In this document: positions 1 to 11,354 of the stretch, in pieces | Layout: the number at the start of each line of letters is the position of its first letter | How positions within the stretch are numbered: position 1 is the stretch's first letter | Assembly (NCBI RefSeq): GCF_905171775.1 | Contig: NC_053499.1 | Coordinates: forward strand, 90,375,512 to 90,439,511 | Source: Rana temporaria | Taxonomy: Eukaryota > Chordata > Amphibia > Anura > Ranidae | DNA length: 64,000 nt | Reading direction: 5' to 3' | The notes under the pieces: generated by a model | Databases searched by the model: none | Seen by the model: the letters and a program-made list of their open reading frames with translations, nothing else | Told to the model about the DNA's origin: nothing | Program-made: the position numbers and the translations under genes

Positions 1-1121
1 CATAGCAACCACTCCATAGTAACTGTCCATAGCAACCATTCCATAGCAACCCTCCATAGCAACCCTCCATAGCAACCACTCCATAGCAACCATCTATAGC
101 AACCAGTCCAAAGCAACCAGTCCATAGCAACCAGTCCATAGCAACCAGTCCATAGCAACCAGTCCATAGCAACCAATCCAGAGCAACCGTCCATACCAAC
201 CAGTCCATAGCAACCAGTCCATAGCAACCAGTCCATAGCAACCGTCCATAGCAACCAGTCCATAGCAACCAGTCCATAGCAACTGTCCATAGCAACCATT
301 CCATAGCAACCCTCCATAGCAACCACTCCATAGCAACCGTCTATAGCAACCAGTCCAAAGCAACCAGTCCATAGCAACCGTCCATACCAACCAGTCCATA
401 GCAACCAATCCAGAGCAACCGTCCATACCAACCAGTCCATAGCAACCAGTCCATAGCAACCGTCCATAGCAACCAGTCCAGAGCAACCACTCCATAGTAA
501 CCACTCCATAGCAACCACTCCATAGTAACTGTCCATAGCAACCATTCCATAGCAACCCTCCATAGCAACCCTCCATAGCAACCACTCCATAGCAACCATC
601 TATAGCAACCAGTCCAAAGCAACCAGTCCATAGCAACCAGTCCATAGCAACCAATCCAGAGCAACCGTCCATACCAACCAGTCCATAGCAACCAGTCCAT
701 AGCAACTAGTCCATAGCAACCAGTCCATAGCAACCATTCCATAGCAACCCTCCATAGCAACCACTCCATAGCAACCAGTCCAAAGCAACCAGTCCAAAGC
801 AACCAGTCCATAGCAACCAGTCCATAGCCATCAGTCCATAGAAACCAGTCCATAGCAACCATCCATAGCAACCAGTCCATAGCAACCAGTCCATAGCAAC
901 TAGTCCATAGCAACCGTCCATAGCAATCCATCCATAGCAACCCTCCATAGCAACCACTCCATAGCAACCAGTCCATAGCAACCAGTCCATAGCAACCCTC
1001 CATAGCAACCAGTCCATAGTACCCAGTCCATAGAACCCAGTCCATAGCACCCAGTCCATAGCAACCACTCCATAGCAACCCGTCAATAACAACCAGTCCA
1101 TAGCAACCCTCCATAGCAACC
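1..1121. repeat. 14-bp minisatellite (CCATAGCAACCAGT-type)
   Basis: A continuous tandem array of a 14-nt unit close to CCATAGCAACCAGT, with 13-nt variants (CCATAGCAACCGT, CCATAGCAACCCT). It begins before the window. A longer pattern is visible: the variant AACTGTCCATAGC returns near 21, 281 and 537, a higher-order period of about 256-260 bp. Because 14 is not a multiple of 3, the minus strand stays open over long stretches in more than one frame and gives a 14-residue repeat. I read this as a by-product of the repeat, not as coding. Confidence 0.95.
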
Positions 1122-1460
1122 AGTTTTTGATGAGGCAAATAGGATGGTGCAGTTTTGATGGGGTAGTTTTTGATGGAGCAGTTTTTGATGGGGCAATGGA
1201 CCGAACTGGATCGACACACTGTTGGATCACATTTACATCTCCAGGGGCACCGTCTCCAGTCAGGAGTATTGGTGGAGGCAAGACCATGTTGCACAATTTC
1301 CCCAGAAATTGTATCTTTTCTAGTTATTACTGATGCTATCTATATTGGCTCTGGGCCAATACTGGTATGTTCTTGGTGGATTTATTCACTCGCTTCTTCT
1401 GCTCTATTTTTGTTTTTTTCATATAGGAAATTCTCTCAATTTTTCATACCCTCCATGTAG
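1122..1460. other. minisatellite flank, no gene
   Basis: The first 75 bases hold four degenerate copies of CAGTTTTTGATGGGG. The rest is single-copy-looking DNA in which I recognise nothing. Confidence 0.5.
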
Positions 1461-1550
<90 letters not shown>

Positions 1551-1552
1551 TG

Positions 1553-1641
<89 letters not shown>
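1461..1641. repeat. (TA)n microsatellite
   Basis: About 180 bp of almost pure TA with a few TG interruptions near 1531 and 1551-1555. It is self-complementary and could form a cruciform. The Tyr-Ile reading frames across it are artefacts of the repeat. Confidence 0.97.
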
Positions 1642-1643
<2 letters not shown>

Positions 1644-4161
1644 TCATGCATATAACTGGATATATGTATCTTTCTAGATTCATATATTCTCCTTATATTT
1701 TTCTTTTTATATTTCTAATAGATTACCAATTTTGGTACCACTAAAGTGATACTTAAATAATCCTACAATATTTGTGCATACTCCCTATATGCTCAGAGGT
1801 TTTCGGATGGATGCACCTACCGCGATGCATCAGGTGACGTAACCATGTGATGTAACCCTTGTCTTTTTATTTTTTCCCTGCTTTTAATGGTTTAATAAGT
1901 TGTTTTTTCTTTTGTAAAATCATTATCATTGTCTCTGTGCTGTATTAATGTGATATGTATTGTTCCAGATTATGAAGCAATATCTACATATTAGCTAAAA
2001 ATCCTATTTGTCTCGTCCTGAAGAAGCCCCACGGCGAAATGCGTAGGCGACTTCAAAGGATTTATCCACCACTCATGAATTTCTAATCTATATGGTTTTA
2101 CTGTAATTGTATTTATTCATTATTTAATATACCATTGCTATTGTGTACAATATTTTTTCATTTTTGTAATAAATAATATATTTTATATACTTCCGCTTGC
2201 CTCAAAGTCCGACCTTTGCTCATTTCTTGGATTGGGTTTTCTTTATATTCTTAGCAGGTAAGAGGGAGAGTGGGGCAAAGTTGCTCCACCATGGGCCTCT
2301 GGGTTATACTTGCCCCTGGGCCAAAAGATGCCAGTCATCCCCTGCCAGGGTTTTTGGAGGGCCACATTGTCCTCCTCCCACCCTTGTGATCATGAAAAAT
2401 CCTCGATCCATCTCTTTCCCACGCTCTATGGGCCACTTGACTGGACTTGCCCCTCAGGCCTAAGGCTGCCAGCCCTCCTCTGGCCATAAAACACCATGGT
2501 CAGTTTAAAGAGGGTTGGGGAGAAACTGGCAGGATCAGCCAGGTTTTTTAGGTGTTACAGGGGGGCAAATGATACAGGACAAGCACTATATAACATGCTT
2601 TAAAAGGAGCAGGATCCATTTTGGGGGGGGGGGTGTTAAACGCTTTAAGGAGCAGGCCGGCTGACAACTGAATGCAAAAACAAGAATTGCTGGCAATAAA
2701 AATTGGTAAAAAAAAACGGGGAGTGGTTATGATAAAGACTAGTTTTCCTGTCTCAATACAGGAGAGGCTTGCAGTGTTTCACTGGCATAATCTGTTGAAA
2801 TAAGAGAAAGACAAACAAACACACACACACACGGACACAGCTTCTTGTGGATAGTGAAGGAGGAGAGCAGAGCAGAACAGAGGGCCGAATAGCTCCCTCC
2901 TATTGCCTTTATAATGCTCATGCACTATTTGAACACAATTCATTGCATTAAACATATCTTATATATATCATCAAGTAAAATAGGTACTAATATGATTTCA
3001 TTCATGCATATATATTTATATATAAAAAGGTATCAAAAAGAATATGTGAAAAATAATACTAAACATTATTAATAGTTCTAATAAAAAATTAGCTCAGCTT
3101 ATCAAATAGGCATTATTACAGAAATCTATCACAGTTAATGCCCCCCCCATCCACACAAGGCCCCTCATGGCCCCCCAAATGTATACCAGACCCTTATCCA
3201 AGCATGCAGCCCAGGACCTAAAAGTGACCAAAGACGCACAGGAACCGGCTCCATAGAGAGCTGGTCACAATCTCCTGCTATTGCGAATTGGATGAAGGCT
3301 CGCACTAGTGTGAACCCAGCCTCAGATGGTGGAACCTTCAGCACAAGCGGAGCCTGTTTTTTTTTTTTTTTTTTGTGGCAGCAGGCATCGTGATTGATGA
3401 TGGATTTACACCAGGGGACGCTATTTTTCTTTTTTCTTTCATTTTTTAATAAAGGACTTGTCAAAAACTAGTCCATGTCACAGTGTTACCCTGGCCGACA
3501 GCACTCACCCCCCCACCACTTTGGTAGAGAGGAGAATCTGTCATGGGAGCCTTACCCACACACTCCAGCTGGATTGGTAAATAGATGTGGGGGGCCCTCC
3601 CTGCCAGATGTGGGGTGCGGGTGCTCCCTGGGGCAGTTGGTCCCCATGGGGTTCTCCTCTACCCCCACAGGCCTAGAGTTCTGTAGTCCCTCTCTATGTG
3701 ACCCCTGGTGTGAGTAGTCCCTGATGGGGGCATTGCTTGGGGACGCTGTATGCTCCTGTGCCCATAGCTCCAGTGGACAACCCCTGGTTTTTCCACTGCA
3801 GCGATGTGATAGTGCTTGATGTTTTAATGCCTAGGGGGCCCCCCTCGCTTTTCCTGGGGTCAGGTTGTCTATAGTGGACTGGGGACCTCAACTCTGGCAG
3901 GGGTGGTGGTTGTTGTCGAGGTATGTGCATGTAATGCAGGCAGTAAAGTGCTGTGGACCCCTTCACCTGGCTGGAGTTCTGTGACTCATCCCTTCCATGG
4001 GTGAATGCTCCTTGTGGTCAGTCGGCCAAAAAATGTATTCTGGGGCTCTGTGGCCTATTGTGGTGGCCCAAAATCTTGGTTATGGGCGGTTTGCCATTCC
4101 TCTGTCATCACTTTCGACCGCCGTGGATCTAGGCTGATCACCACTCTTGCCCAGGATTGCC
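1642..4161. other. unassigned intergenic DNA
   Basis: No convincing gene. It holds short runs only: a CA run near 2820, a poly-T near 3358-3374 and G or C homopolymers near 2622 and 3142. A motif at about 2016-2052, CCTGAAGAAGCCCCACGG followed by CGAAATGCGTAGG, looks like the kind of conserved segment found inside interspersed repeats, but I cannot assign a family. Open frames here are at most about 100 codons and show no family resemblance. Confidence 0.5.
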
Positions 4162-4698
4162 CAGAATATCGCTACCCATCAGAAAATGCAACAGAAGTGA
4201 CGTTGCAAACAAAATTGCACTATGCGTTCCAACATGGCTGCTATGCGTTTCACTAGGTTTCCTAATCTGACAGAACATGATATCTTCTTACACCCAAGCA
4301 AGTCTTCAATTACACATTTATTTTAGCAGTTAACTCGCCTTATATACTGAAATAGACTACTGTATTTCACTTGCGGTGAAATAGTCTATTTCACTATATA
4401 ATCAGTTTGGCGCTGAGCAGTGCATGGTGTACCAAGATGGCCATCATCACCTTCTTCCTGAAGGCTTATCGCTGTATTTACGATAATAATAATGTAATAT
4501 TGTATTTCAGTATATAAGGTGAGTTTATTGCTAAAATAAGTGTGAAATTGAAGACTGGGTAGAAGAAGATGACCACTGCTTCCTTTGTGTTCTGTCAGAT
4601 TAGGAAACCTATTGGAGCGCATTGCGCATTCATAGTAACCATTTTTTGCTCAGAACGTTACTTCGGGGAAACATCTTCTGATAGGTAGCGGTATTCTG
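4162..4698. mobile_element. foldback element with ~230-bp imperfect arms
   Basis: The left arm from 4162 (CAGAATATCGCTACCCATC) is the reverse complement of the right arm ending at 4698 (CAGAATACCGCTACCTATC when inverted). Complementarity continues inward through GGTTTCCTAATCTGACAGAA at 4256 and its inverse ending at 4609. That inner pair is flanked by TA on both sides, but the arms stay homologous outside it, so the inner boundary may be internal structure rather than a separate insertion. No reading frame is present. The family is unknown. Confidence 0.75.
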
Positions 4699-4987
4699 AC
4701 AGAACCCCAGCAGACATTCGGGAGGCGGGGATGGGTGGGGTGGGGTGGGCCGGGGCTCTCGGCACTGTCATGTTTAATGGGGATTTTTTTGCCCCTCCTT
4801 GCCTCTCTATCATGGTGCGCTCCTTTGGCGCTGCAGGGAGTGCTGGTGGGCCTGTCACCCTGTAATGATTGCAGGGCCAAGCATGGACCTCCTGCTATTT
4901 TGCATTGCCGTGGGCCTAGTTAGATCTTTTTTTTTTGTTTACAAAAGTTTATTTGGAAGCTCAATTGTACAGAATAATATCAATACT
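4699..4987. other. spacer, no gene
   Basis: G-rich then T-rich single-copy-looking DNA with a poly-T at about 4926-4935. Positions 4985-4987 (ACT) are the left target duplication of the next MITE. Confidence 0.4.
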
Positions 4988-5726
4988 GGCCCAGATTCAA
5001 GAAGCAATTGCGCCCGTGTAACCATAAGTTACACGGCGCAATTGCTTACTTGCTCCTGTGTAACGAGTGCTCCTGATTCAGGAACCTCGTTACACCGACT
5101 GCAGCCTAAAATCTGCGCGGCATAAGGCTCTTATGCCTCGCAGATTTTAGGCTGCATTCTTGCGTGTGCCGCTAGGGGGCGCTCCCATTGTGATCAGCGT
5201 GTAGTATGCAAATTGCATACTACCAACTGATTCACAAACTTGCGCGGGCCCCTCGCAAGCCAGGTACGGAGTTTCCGTACGGCAACTTTAGCGCAAGGCT
5301 GCCCCTTCTAATAGTAGGGGCAGCCAATGCTAAAGTATAGCCGCCGCTCCCGCGACGTGAAATTTGAATTTCACGTCCTTTGCGTAAGTGATTCGTGAAT
5401 GGCGCTGGACGCCATTCACGTTCACTTTGAAGCAAATGACGTCCTTGCGACGTCATTTGCCGCAATGCACGTCGGGAAAGTTTCCCGACGGAGCATGCGC
5501 TGTACGCTCGGCGCGGAAGCGCGCCTAATTTAAATGATTCCCGCCCCCGGCAGGATCATTTACATTGCGCGCGCTTACGCCGGGCAATTTTGCCGGCGCG
5601 CCCTCGCAATTTATGGAGCTACTGCTCCGTGAATCGTGGGCACCGCAAAATATTTGCGGGGGCGCAGGGCAAAATCGTTTCCCTGCTCCCCCGCAAATAT
5701 CGCGCAGATGTACCTGAATCTGGGCC
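4988..5726 (+). mobile_element. Harbinger-type MITE, 739 bp
   Basis: Starts GGCCCAGATTCAAGAAGCA and ends TGAATCTGGGCC, giving inverted ends of about 12 bp plus longer imperfect complementarity. ACT flanks both sides (4985-4987 and 5727-5729), a 3-bp duplication as used by PIF/Harbinger elements. The interior is a chain of short hairpins built from CpG-rich palindromes such as AATGACGTC/GACGTCATT and GGGAAAG/CTTTCCC. It is non-coding. A second copy lies inverted at 6292-7027. Confidence 0.85.
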
Positions 5727-6291
5727 ACTGAGATTAAGCAGTAGGAACAAGTGTTATTACATATAAGTAAAAGAACAATAACATACAGGTATGTCTAGCG
5801 ATTGGGTATATGGCAGAGATATTTCGAAACGAAAGTTGTGTCAAACATGTAAATCACAATTGGGTAGAGAAGATTCTTCTTATGCCTCGTACACACGGTC
5901 GCTTTATGTGATGAAAAAAACAGACGTTTTTAAAAACGTCATTTTAAATGAGCGTGTGTGGGGAAAACGTTGTTTTATGTCTTGTGTCGTTTTTCCCAAA
6001 CGTCGTTTTTTGTGTCATAAAAAATCACTGTGTGTAGGGAAAAACGACGTTTTAAGCCCGCGCATGCTCAGAAGCAAGTTAGGAGACGGCAGCGCTCGTT
6101 CTGGTAAAACTACTGTTCAGAATGGAGTAAGCACATTCGTTAGTCAGTTTTCAACTTATAGAAGAAGAAGAAAAGAATGCGCTGCATTACACCCTGCTTT
6201 TAAATCCTACACAAAAATGCTAGTTTGTTGCGATTGATCTTGTTACATAGTTATGACAAGCTTTTTACTTTATTATTTCTTGTTATATAAT

Positions 6292-7027
6292 GGCCCAGAT
6301 TCAAGTAGAATCGCGCAATATTTGCGTGGGCAAAGAGCAAATTTTTTTCTATGCGCCCACGCAAATATTGCGCTTTGCCCGCGATTCACGGAGCAGTTGC
6401 TCCGTAAATTGCGCGGGCAATATGCTAAGCAGCCGGGCGCAAGGCTGCCTAATGTAAATGATCCCGCCGGGGGCGGGAATCATTTAAATTAGGCGCGCTC
6501 CCGCGCCGAGCGAACAGCGCATGCTCCGTCGGGAAACTTTCCCGACGTGCATTGCGGCAAATGACGTCGCAAGGACGTCATTTGCTTGTAAGTGAACGTG
6601 AATGGCGTCCAGCGCCATTCACGGTTCACTTACGTAAACGACGTTAAATTTGAACGTCGCGAGCGGGAGGCGCAGCTATACTTTAGCATTGGCTGCGCCT
6701 GCTATTAGCAGGAGCAACCTTATGCTAAAGGCGCCGTACGGAAACTCCGTACCTTGCGTAGGCAGGGCCCGCGCAACTTTTGTGAATCGGTGGTAGTATG
6801 CAATTTGCATACTACACGCCGATCACAAAGGCCGCGCCCCCTAGCGGCCAACGCAAGAATGCAGCCTGGGATGTGAAGGCATAAGGAGGCTTATGTTTAT
6901 CACATCCTAGGCTGCAGTCGGTGTAACGAGGTTCCTGAATCAGGAGCACTCGTTACACCGGAGCAAGTAAGCACTTGCGCCGCGCAACTATGGTTGCGCG
7001 GGCGCAAGTGCTTCTTGAATCTGGGCC
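6292..7027 (-). mobile_element. Harbinger-type MITE, 736 bp, inverted copy
   Basis: Same family as 4988-5726 but in the opposite orientation: its right end inverted reads GGCCCAGATTCAAGAAGCAC. AAT flanks both sides (6289-6291 and 7028-7030). It is non-coding and sits inside Harbinger A, downstream of the MADF gene. Confidence 0.85.
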
Positions 7028-7080
7028 AATGTTTTGTTTTGTGTTGTGTTTTTTAGGTGTATCTTCCATCTCCAAAATTC

Positions 7081-7130
<50 letters not shown>
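7081..7130. repeat. (TA)n microsatellite with T/G tail
   Basis: About 45 bp of TA dinucleotides followed by a T run and a G run. It lies between the MITE and the MADF gene's 3' end. Confidence 0.9.
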
Positions 7131-7371
7131 TTTGGGGGGGGGATTTTTTGGCCAAAACCTTTTGTGAAATATATATTTTGGGTTTATTTTGGAGTGTGTG
7201 AAGTGGCCGCAACAACATAATTATTTCTTTGAATTTACCCACAAGGAGGTTTTTGTACCTTGTTAATGTAAAAAAAAAATGTTTGGGAAATGGGTCTGCC
7301 CACTCACTAATGATCTCTCTATTTTTGAAAAAATACACATGGTCAAATTTGTACAAGAAAACAAAAATGCA

Positions 7372-7377
7372 TTTATT
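7372..7377 (-). terminator. polyadenylation signal of the MADF gene
   Basis: AATAAA on the minus strand about 180 bp beyond the stop codon at 7558-7560. It is the only canonical signal I noted in that 3' region. Confidence 0.5.
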
Positions 7378-7557
7378 CTGGCCGAATAAAACATTTGAAA
7401 TTATAAAATGGTGGCAAACTAAAATACAAACTTAATAAAAACAAAGATGCCAAGGAAGGCAGCACTTGAGAGCGTGCTTGAAATTATAAAGACAAGGGTC
7501 CACTAAGCCAACAATCCAGGCTGTGAGGCAAAAATAAATTCCATCAGGGGCACCGTC

Positions 7558-8179
7558 TCATTTTTTGGACTTCATCCCAGCAGCCTTCCCTGCAGTCTTC
7601 CCTGCAGTCTTCCCTGCAGTCTTCCCTGTAGCTCGAGCCCTTGGGGGCTGGGTTCCTGGAGCCGAGGTAGTGCCAGGATCCAGAGCAGCCTCAGGAAGAG
7701 GAGGAGCAGGAGAAGGAGCAGGAGGAGTGGCAAGGACAGGAGGAGCAATCCGCACAATGTCGGTGTCGTCGTCAAGCTGCCCCAGTGATGTCATGCCTTG
7801 AAGATGAGGAGTTCGCAGCGCACACGCTGGCCCTGCTCCAGATTTTGTAGCTTGGCTGCAATGAGCGCTGTGAACCCCTTCTTCTTCATTGGTTGGTCTT
7901 TCGGATGGCCGCAGTTGCATCGCGAAGCATGGCCTGGGTCTCCTCCTCCATTTGGAGAAGCCTCCTGGCCCTTTTCGCGGGAGTGCGGAGTGGAGGGATC
8001 CGGGAGATGGTATCACGCCGGCGTGCCTCCTGGCGCCCACTGGGGCCTGCCACCTCCTGGCTCCCAGTGGGTTCTGCCACGTCCTGCCTTGCAGTTGTAC
8101 CTGCCTCCCCCTGGCTCCCTGTGGGGCCTGCCTCCCCCTGGCTCCCTGTGAGGCCTGCCTCCTCCTGGCTTTGCTCTGT
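7558..8179 (-). pseudogene. MADF-domain gene of Harbinger A, last exon
   Basis: Minus-strand exon entered through an acceptor ending ATACACAG at 8180 and closed by TGA at 7558-7560 after a lysine-rich tail (MKSKK). It starts with a run of short Gly/Pro repeats. Next comes a helical segment (ARRLLQMEEETQAML) typical of the C-terminal part of MADF-domain transposon proteins. Then a Pro/Ala stretch, and three TGKTAGKTAG-like units. The frame changes near 7890: the helical segment ends in a stop at 7886-7888, while the C-terminal tail is open in another frame. So this copy has at least one frameshift. The role is inferred from the first coding exon: a DNA-binding partner of the transposase. Confidence 0.6.
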
Positions 8180-8187
8180 CTGTGTAT

Positions 8188-8690
8188 AAAAAAAAGGGAC
8201 ATAGTTTATTTGTTGTTTTCATTAATCACACACATTTTTAAAATAATGACATATGCAAATTGAATGCTAATATATATTACACACAGGGTCGCCATCCATA
8301 CTTATGTGGCCCCTTACACAGCTTCAGACATGGGCCCCCTGGAGCTGGGGGGGGGGGGGTTGTTGCCGGCTGAAATAGAGAAGTAGGGGGCCTTTACTCA
8401 AAATAGAAAAGAAGTCTATTTTGTGACAAATTGATTTGTGGCAAAAAGGGTGTTTGACATCCGGGACCCCTTCCAGGTGTATTGCGTTACCCCCCCCTAA
8501 TGGCGTACCAGAAAATGACACACAATCATTCAGACCCCTTCATTTTTCTATCTTGTCCCCATCCTGTTTTGCCACTACTGTCTATTGATATGTTCAACAT
8601 TTTTTGTACATTCCCTTGGAATTTATAACACTAGTAACATCAATTTGACATCATTATTATACTTTGATTTTCAAAAATTGTTATCAAAAT
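8188..8690 (-). other. last intron of the MADF gene
   Basis: Lies between the donor at 8697 (CCAG|GTATTGC on the minus strand) and the acceptor at 8180. It contains G and C homopolymers (8349-8360, 8490-8497) and no reading frame of note. Confidence 0.5.
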
Positions 8691-8697
8691 GCAATAC

Positions 8698-8879
8698 CTG
8701 GCTCCATGGGTCACAATCAGGGTCCTCCAGGAACTCTTGCTCTTCCTCCGAGCTTGCCTGCTCTTGCCTGCAGGGAAGACTGGAGGATTGGCTGCAGGGA
8801 AGATGGGAGCTACCTCTTGGGGGAAGGGTAGACAGGGATGGCCTGACCTCAATGTGGTCGTCCAGGAACTGCAGCTGAC
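8698..8879 (-). pseudogene. MADF-domain gene of Harbinger A, coding exon, 3' part
   Basis: Reads QLQFLDDHIEVRPSLSTLPP and then a Ser/Glu-rich segment before the donor at 8697. It resumes exactly where the MADF exon at 24225 breaks off (LWYYGQL), so the two pieces are one exon split by the 15.3-kb hAT1 insertion. CAGCTGAC at 8872-8879 is the insertion's left target duplication and is itself coding sequence. Confidence 0.75.
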
Positions 8880-9413
8880 TAGTGTTGAGCGGAATACGCC
8901 ATATTCGATTTTGCGATATATCACGAATATATAGCCGAATATTCGAGAAATATTCGCTAAAATCGAATATTCGTGATATTTTATCCAAATGAAATTTTTG
9001 CGAAATTTCGCTATTGCGAATGCGAAAATAATTGCGAAATTTAGACAAGTGCGGTAGGAGAACTCTGATTGGCTCATGCTGAAATCGAATATTCGTGATA
9101 TATTATCGAAATTTCGCAAATGCGAATGCGAAATTGATTGCGGAATTTCGACAACTGTGGTAGGAGAACTCTGATTGGCTCCGATGCAAAAGAAGGGCGG
9201 AGAAAGTATTCGCTAATATTCTGAAATCGAATATTCGTGACATTTTATCCAAAAAACAATATTGCGAAATTTCGCTAATGCGGATGCGAAAATGATTGCG
9301 ATCTCGTCCGCGCATGCGCAGACGCGCGAACAACACGCGAAAACGGAGAGCATTTCCTGGATCTATGCCAGTAGATTTTCGCATCTATTTTGAGCTGCAC
9401 TGCGAAGCGAAGA

Positions 9414-9496
9414 AGATGGTGGGAAGTAACTTTTCATCTAGTGAGGAGAAACTGTTGATCACCACTGTTATTTCATTATCTTTAATTGCATTTTAG
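9414..9496 (+). pseudogene. possible first exon of the Myb-like gene in hAT1
   Basis: An ATG downstream of a GC-rich segment (CGCATGCGCAGACGCG) opens MVGSNFSSSEEKLLITTVI. This resembles the first helix of Myb/SANT-like transposon proteins, but the frame stops at 9494-9496 and I see no clean donor. The link to the exon at 12521 is only a suggestion. Confidence 0.25.
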
Positions 9497-9892
9497 ACTA
9501 TTTTAAAAGTTAGTATATAAGATCAGATATTAGTATTTCCCAAACATTGTGTCTCCTGCTGTTGCAAAACTACAACTCCCAGCATGCCTGGACAGCTGCA
9601 GACACCCTGGTTGGTAAAAGTTTATTTTTGGCACTTTCCTTGCTATTTAGCATTAACATGTTGTGGACATAGGACCAGTGGTGTAACTATAGACTTCAGG
9701 GCCCCGTTGCAAGAAATCATGAAGGCCCCCCCTCTCCACAGTGACATGACAGTCAGGTGGACCCCTCACACTGGCAGGCGGCGGTCGGGCACCTCACACG
9801 AGCGGGTGAAGGCCCCCCCAGACTTGGCTGAATTACAGGGCCCAGTCGAAATGACGACTGCTGCGACACTGATAATTCCGCCACTGGTTAAA

Positions 9893-9992
9893 GATGTGCT
9901 ACGTACAGAGTCCGGGGTGTGCTACGTACAGAGTCCGGGGTGTGCTACGTACAGAGTCCGGGGTGTGCTACGTACAGAGTCCGGGGTGTGTT
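9893..9992. repeat. 23-bp tandem repeat, ~4 copies
   Basis: Unit GTGCTACGTACAGAGTCCGGG, almost identical between copies. It lies inside the hAT-type element just after its internal end copy. Confidence 0.9.
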
Positions 9993-10167
9993 GAACAATC
10001 AGCAGATAAAGATACTCCAAAATTGTAGTGTTGGCATCTCAATCATCCGGGCACCATGGTTGTTATGGTTTCAGGATGATTGAAGCGCATTATTTCTATT
10101 ATCGCATGGTAATATAGAATGAAATTATTCAACTCACCATAATGCTGAATCAGTGGGAGCCCTGATG

Positions 10168-10745
10168 TCACTGTCCCCAGCCAGCCGAGTGCTTCCTTAC
10201 ATCTCAGGAGTCCCCAGTCAGCGGAGTGCTTCCTTACATCTCAGGTGTCACTGTCCCCAGCCAGCGGAGTGCTTCCATACATCTCAGGTGTCCCCAGTGG
10301 AGTGCTTTCTTACATCTCAGGTGTCCCCAGCGCACAGGGGAGAGAGGCGGAGGGCACAGGGGAGAGAGGCGGAGGGCACAGGGGAGAGAGGCGTAGGGCA
10401 CAGGGGGAGACGGTAGAGCATGTAGGGTGGTGGAGAGCACAGGGGGAGGTAAAAAGCACAAGGGGAGTGGTGGGGGGCACTGGGGGGCAGCCTAGAGCAT
10501 GGGGGGAGGTGGAGAGCACAGGGGGGGGCTGGATAGCACTGGGGGAGAAGTGGAGGGCACAGGGGGCAGCGGAGAGCATGGGGAGGTGGATATCACAGGG
10601 GGGAGGTGCAGAGCACAGTAAGAGAGGCGGGCGGCTGCAGAGAGCATGGGGGAGGTGGAGAGCACTGGGGGGGCTAGAGAGCACTGTGGGGGCTAGAGAG
10701 CACTGTGGGGGGTAGAGACTAGAGAGCACTGAGGGGGCAGCAGAG
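10168..10745. repeat. two minisatellites inside the hAT-type element
   Basis: 10168-10332 holds about four copies of a ~38-bp unit around GTGCTTCCTTACATCTCAGG. 10332-10745 is purine-rich, built from GCACAGGGGAGAGAGGCGGAG-like units that decay into AGAGCACTGGGGGG. The reading frames over it are repeat artefacts. The G-rich strand could form quadruplexes. Confidence 0.85.
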
Positions 10746-10756
10746 ATAAGCAGATT

Positions 10757-10925
10757 AGGAGGAGCGGTGGGGTGGCTGCATATAGAAGAATCATTCTCTC
10801 CATCTTCTTCTCACAGTACCTGAATGCCTGCGAGAGGGAGAGGAGCAGAAGCAGGCATTCAGAGACCATGGGAGGACGATGGAGAGAATTATTCTTCTAT
10901 ATGCAGCCACCCCACCGCTCCTCCC
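10757..10925. repeat. inverted repeat, ~48-bp arms
   Basis: GGAGCGGTGGGGTGGCTGCA on the left is matched by its inverse ending near 10925. Both arms include CATATAGAAGAAT and its complement. The loop is about 70 bp. Confidence 0.85.
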
Positions 10926-11354
10926 ATTCAGGTTACAGGGGGCTGCACTTTCTCTCAGATCCCCTCGGCAGATCAGGTGGCGGGCGCCGCAGCTCTATTA
11001 CAGCAGGCAGGGCTCCCTTCTCGTTGTGGTCTTCAGGAAAATGGCGGCCGGCGGAGACATTATCTCAGCCGACCGCGGACCTCTAGCGTCAGCGCGGGGC
11101 CCCGAGTTAATACTCTCTTGTGCTCTCCTCGGTGGCCTGTGTAGTCCGCGTATAGGGCGGATCGGCCCTGCCTGGACCGAACAGCACACCAGCGGCGGTT
11201 GGGCACCTCACACGGGCGGGTGGTGGGCCCCCCCTGTACTTGGCGGAATTACAGGGCCCAGCGACGGCGACTGCTGCGACACTGATAATTCCGCCACTGC
11301 ATAGGACGTATGTTAACGTCCTGACTTCAGGGTCCTTAAGGCCCAAGGATGTTC

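Larger units (their letters stand above)
9676..11299 (+). mobile_element. hAT-type non-autonomous element, 1.6 kb
   Basis: Starts CAGTGGTGTAACTATAG and ends ATTCCGCCACTG, with the identical 8-bp duplication CATAGGAC at 9668-9675 and 11300-11307. An internal segment ending near 9888 (CTGCGACACTGATAATTCCG) repeats the right terminal sequence at 11270-11299. The element may therefore have grown by capturing DNA between two copies of its own end. The interior is a set of minisatellites and a hairpin with no credible coding. Confidence 0.85.

Noticed and set aside
94..1296. Long minus-strand open frames with a MDWLLWTGCYGLVA-like 14-residue repeat
   Set aside because: They arise because a 14-nt repeat without stops is read in successive frames. 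There is no start context, domain or non-repeat coding around it.
1333..1744. Tyr-Ile repeat proteins over the TA microsatellite
   Set aside because: Direct translation of a dinucleotide repeat on both strands.
10153..10729. Open frames over the purine-rich minisatellite
   Set aside because: Low-complexity repeat translation, present on both strands.
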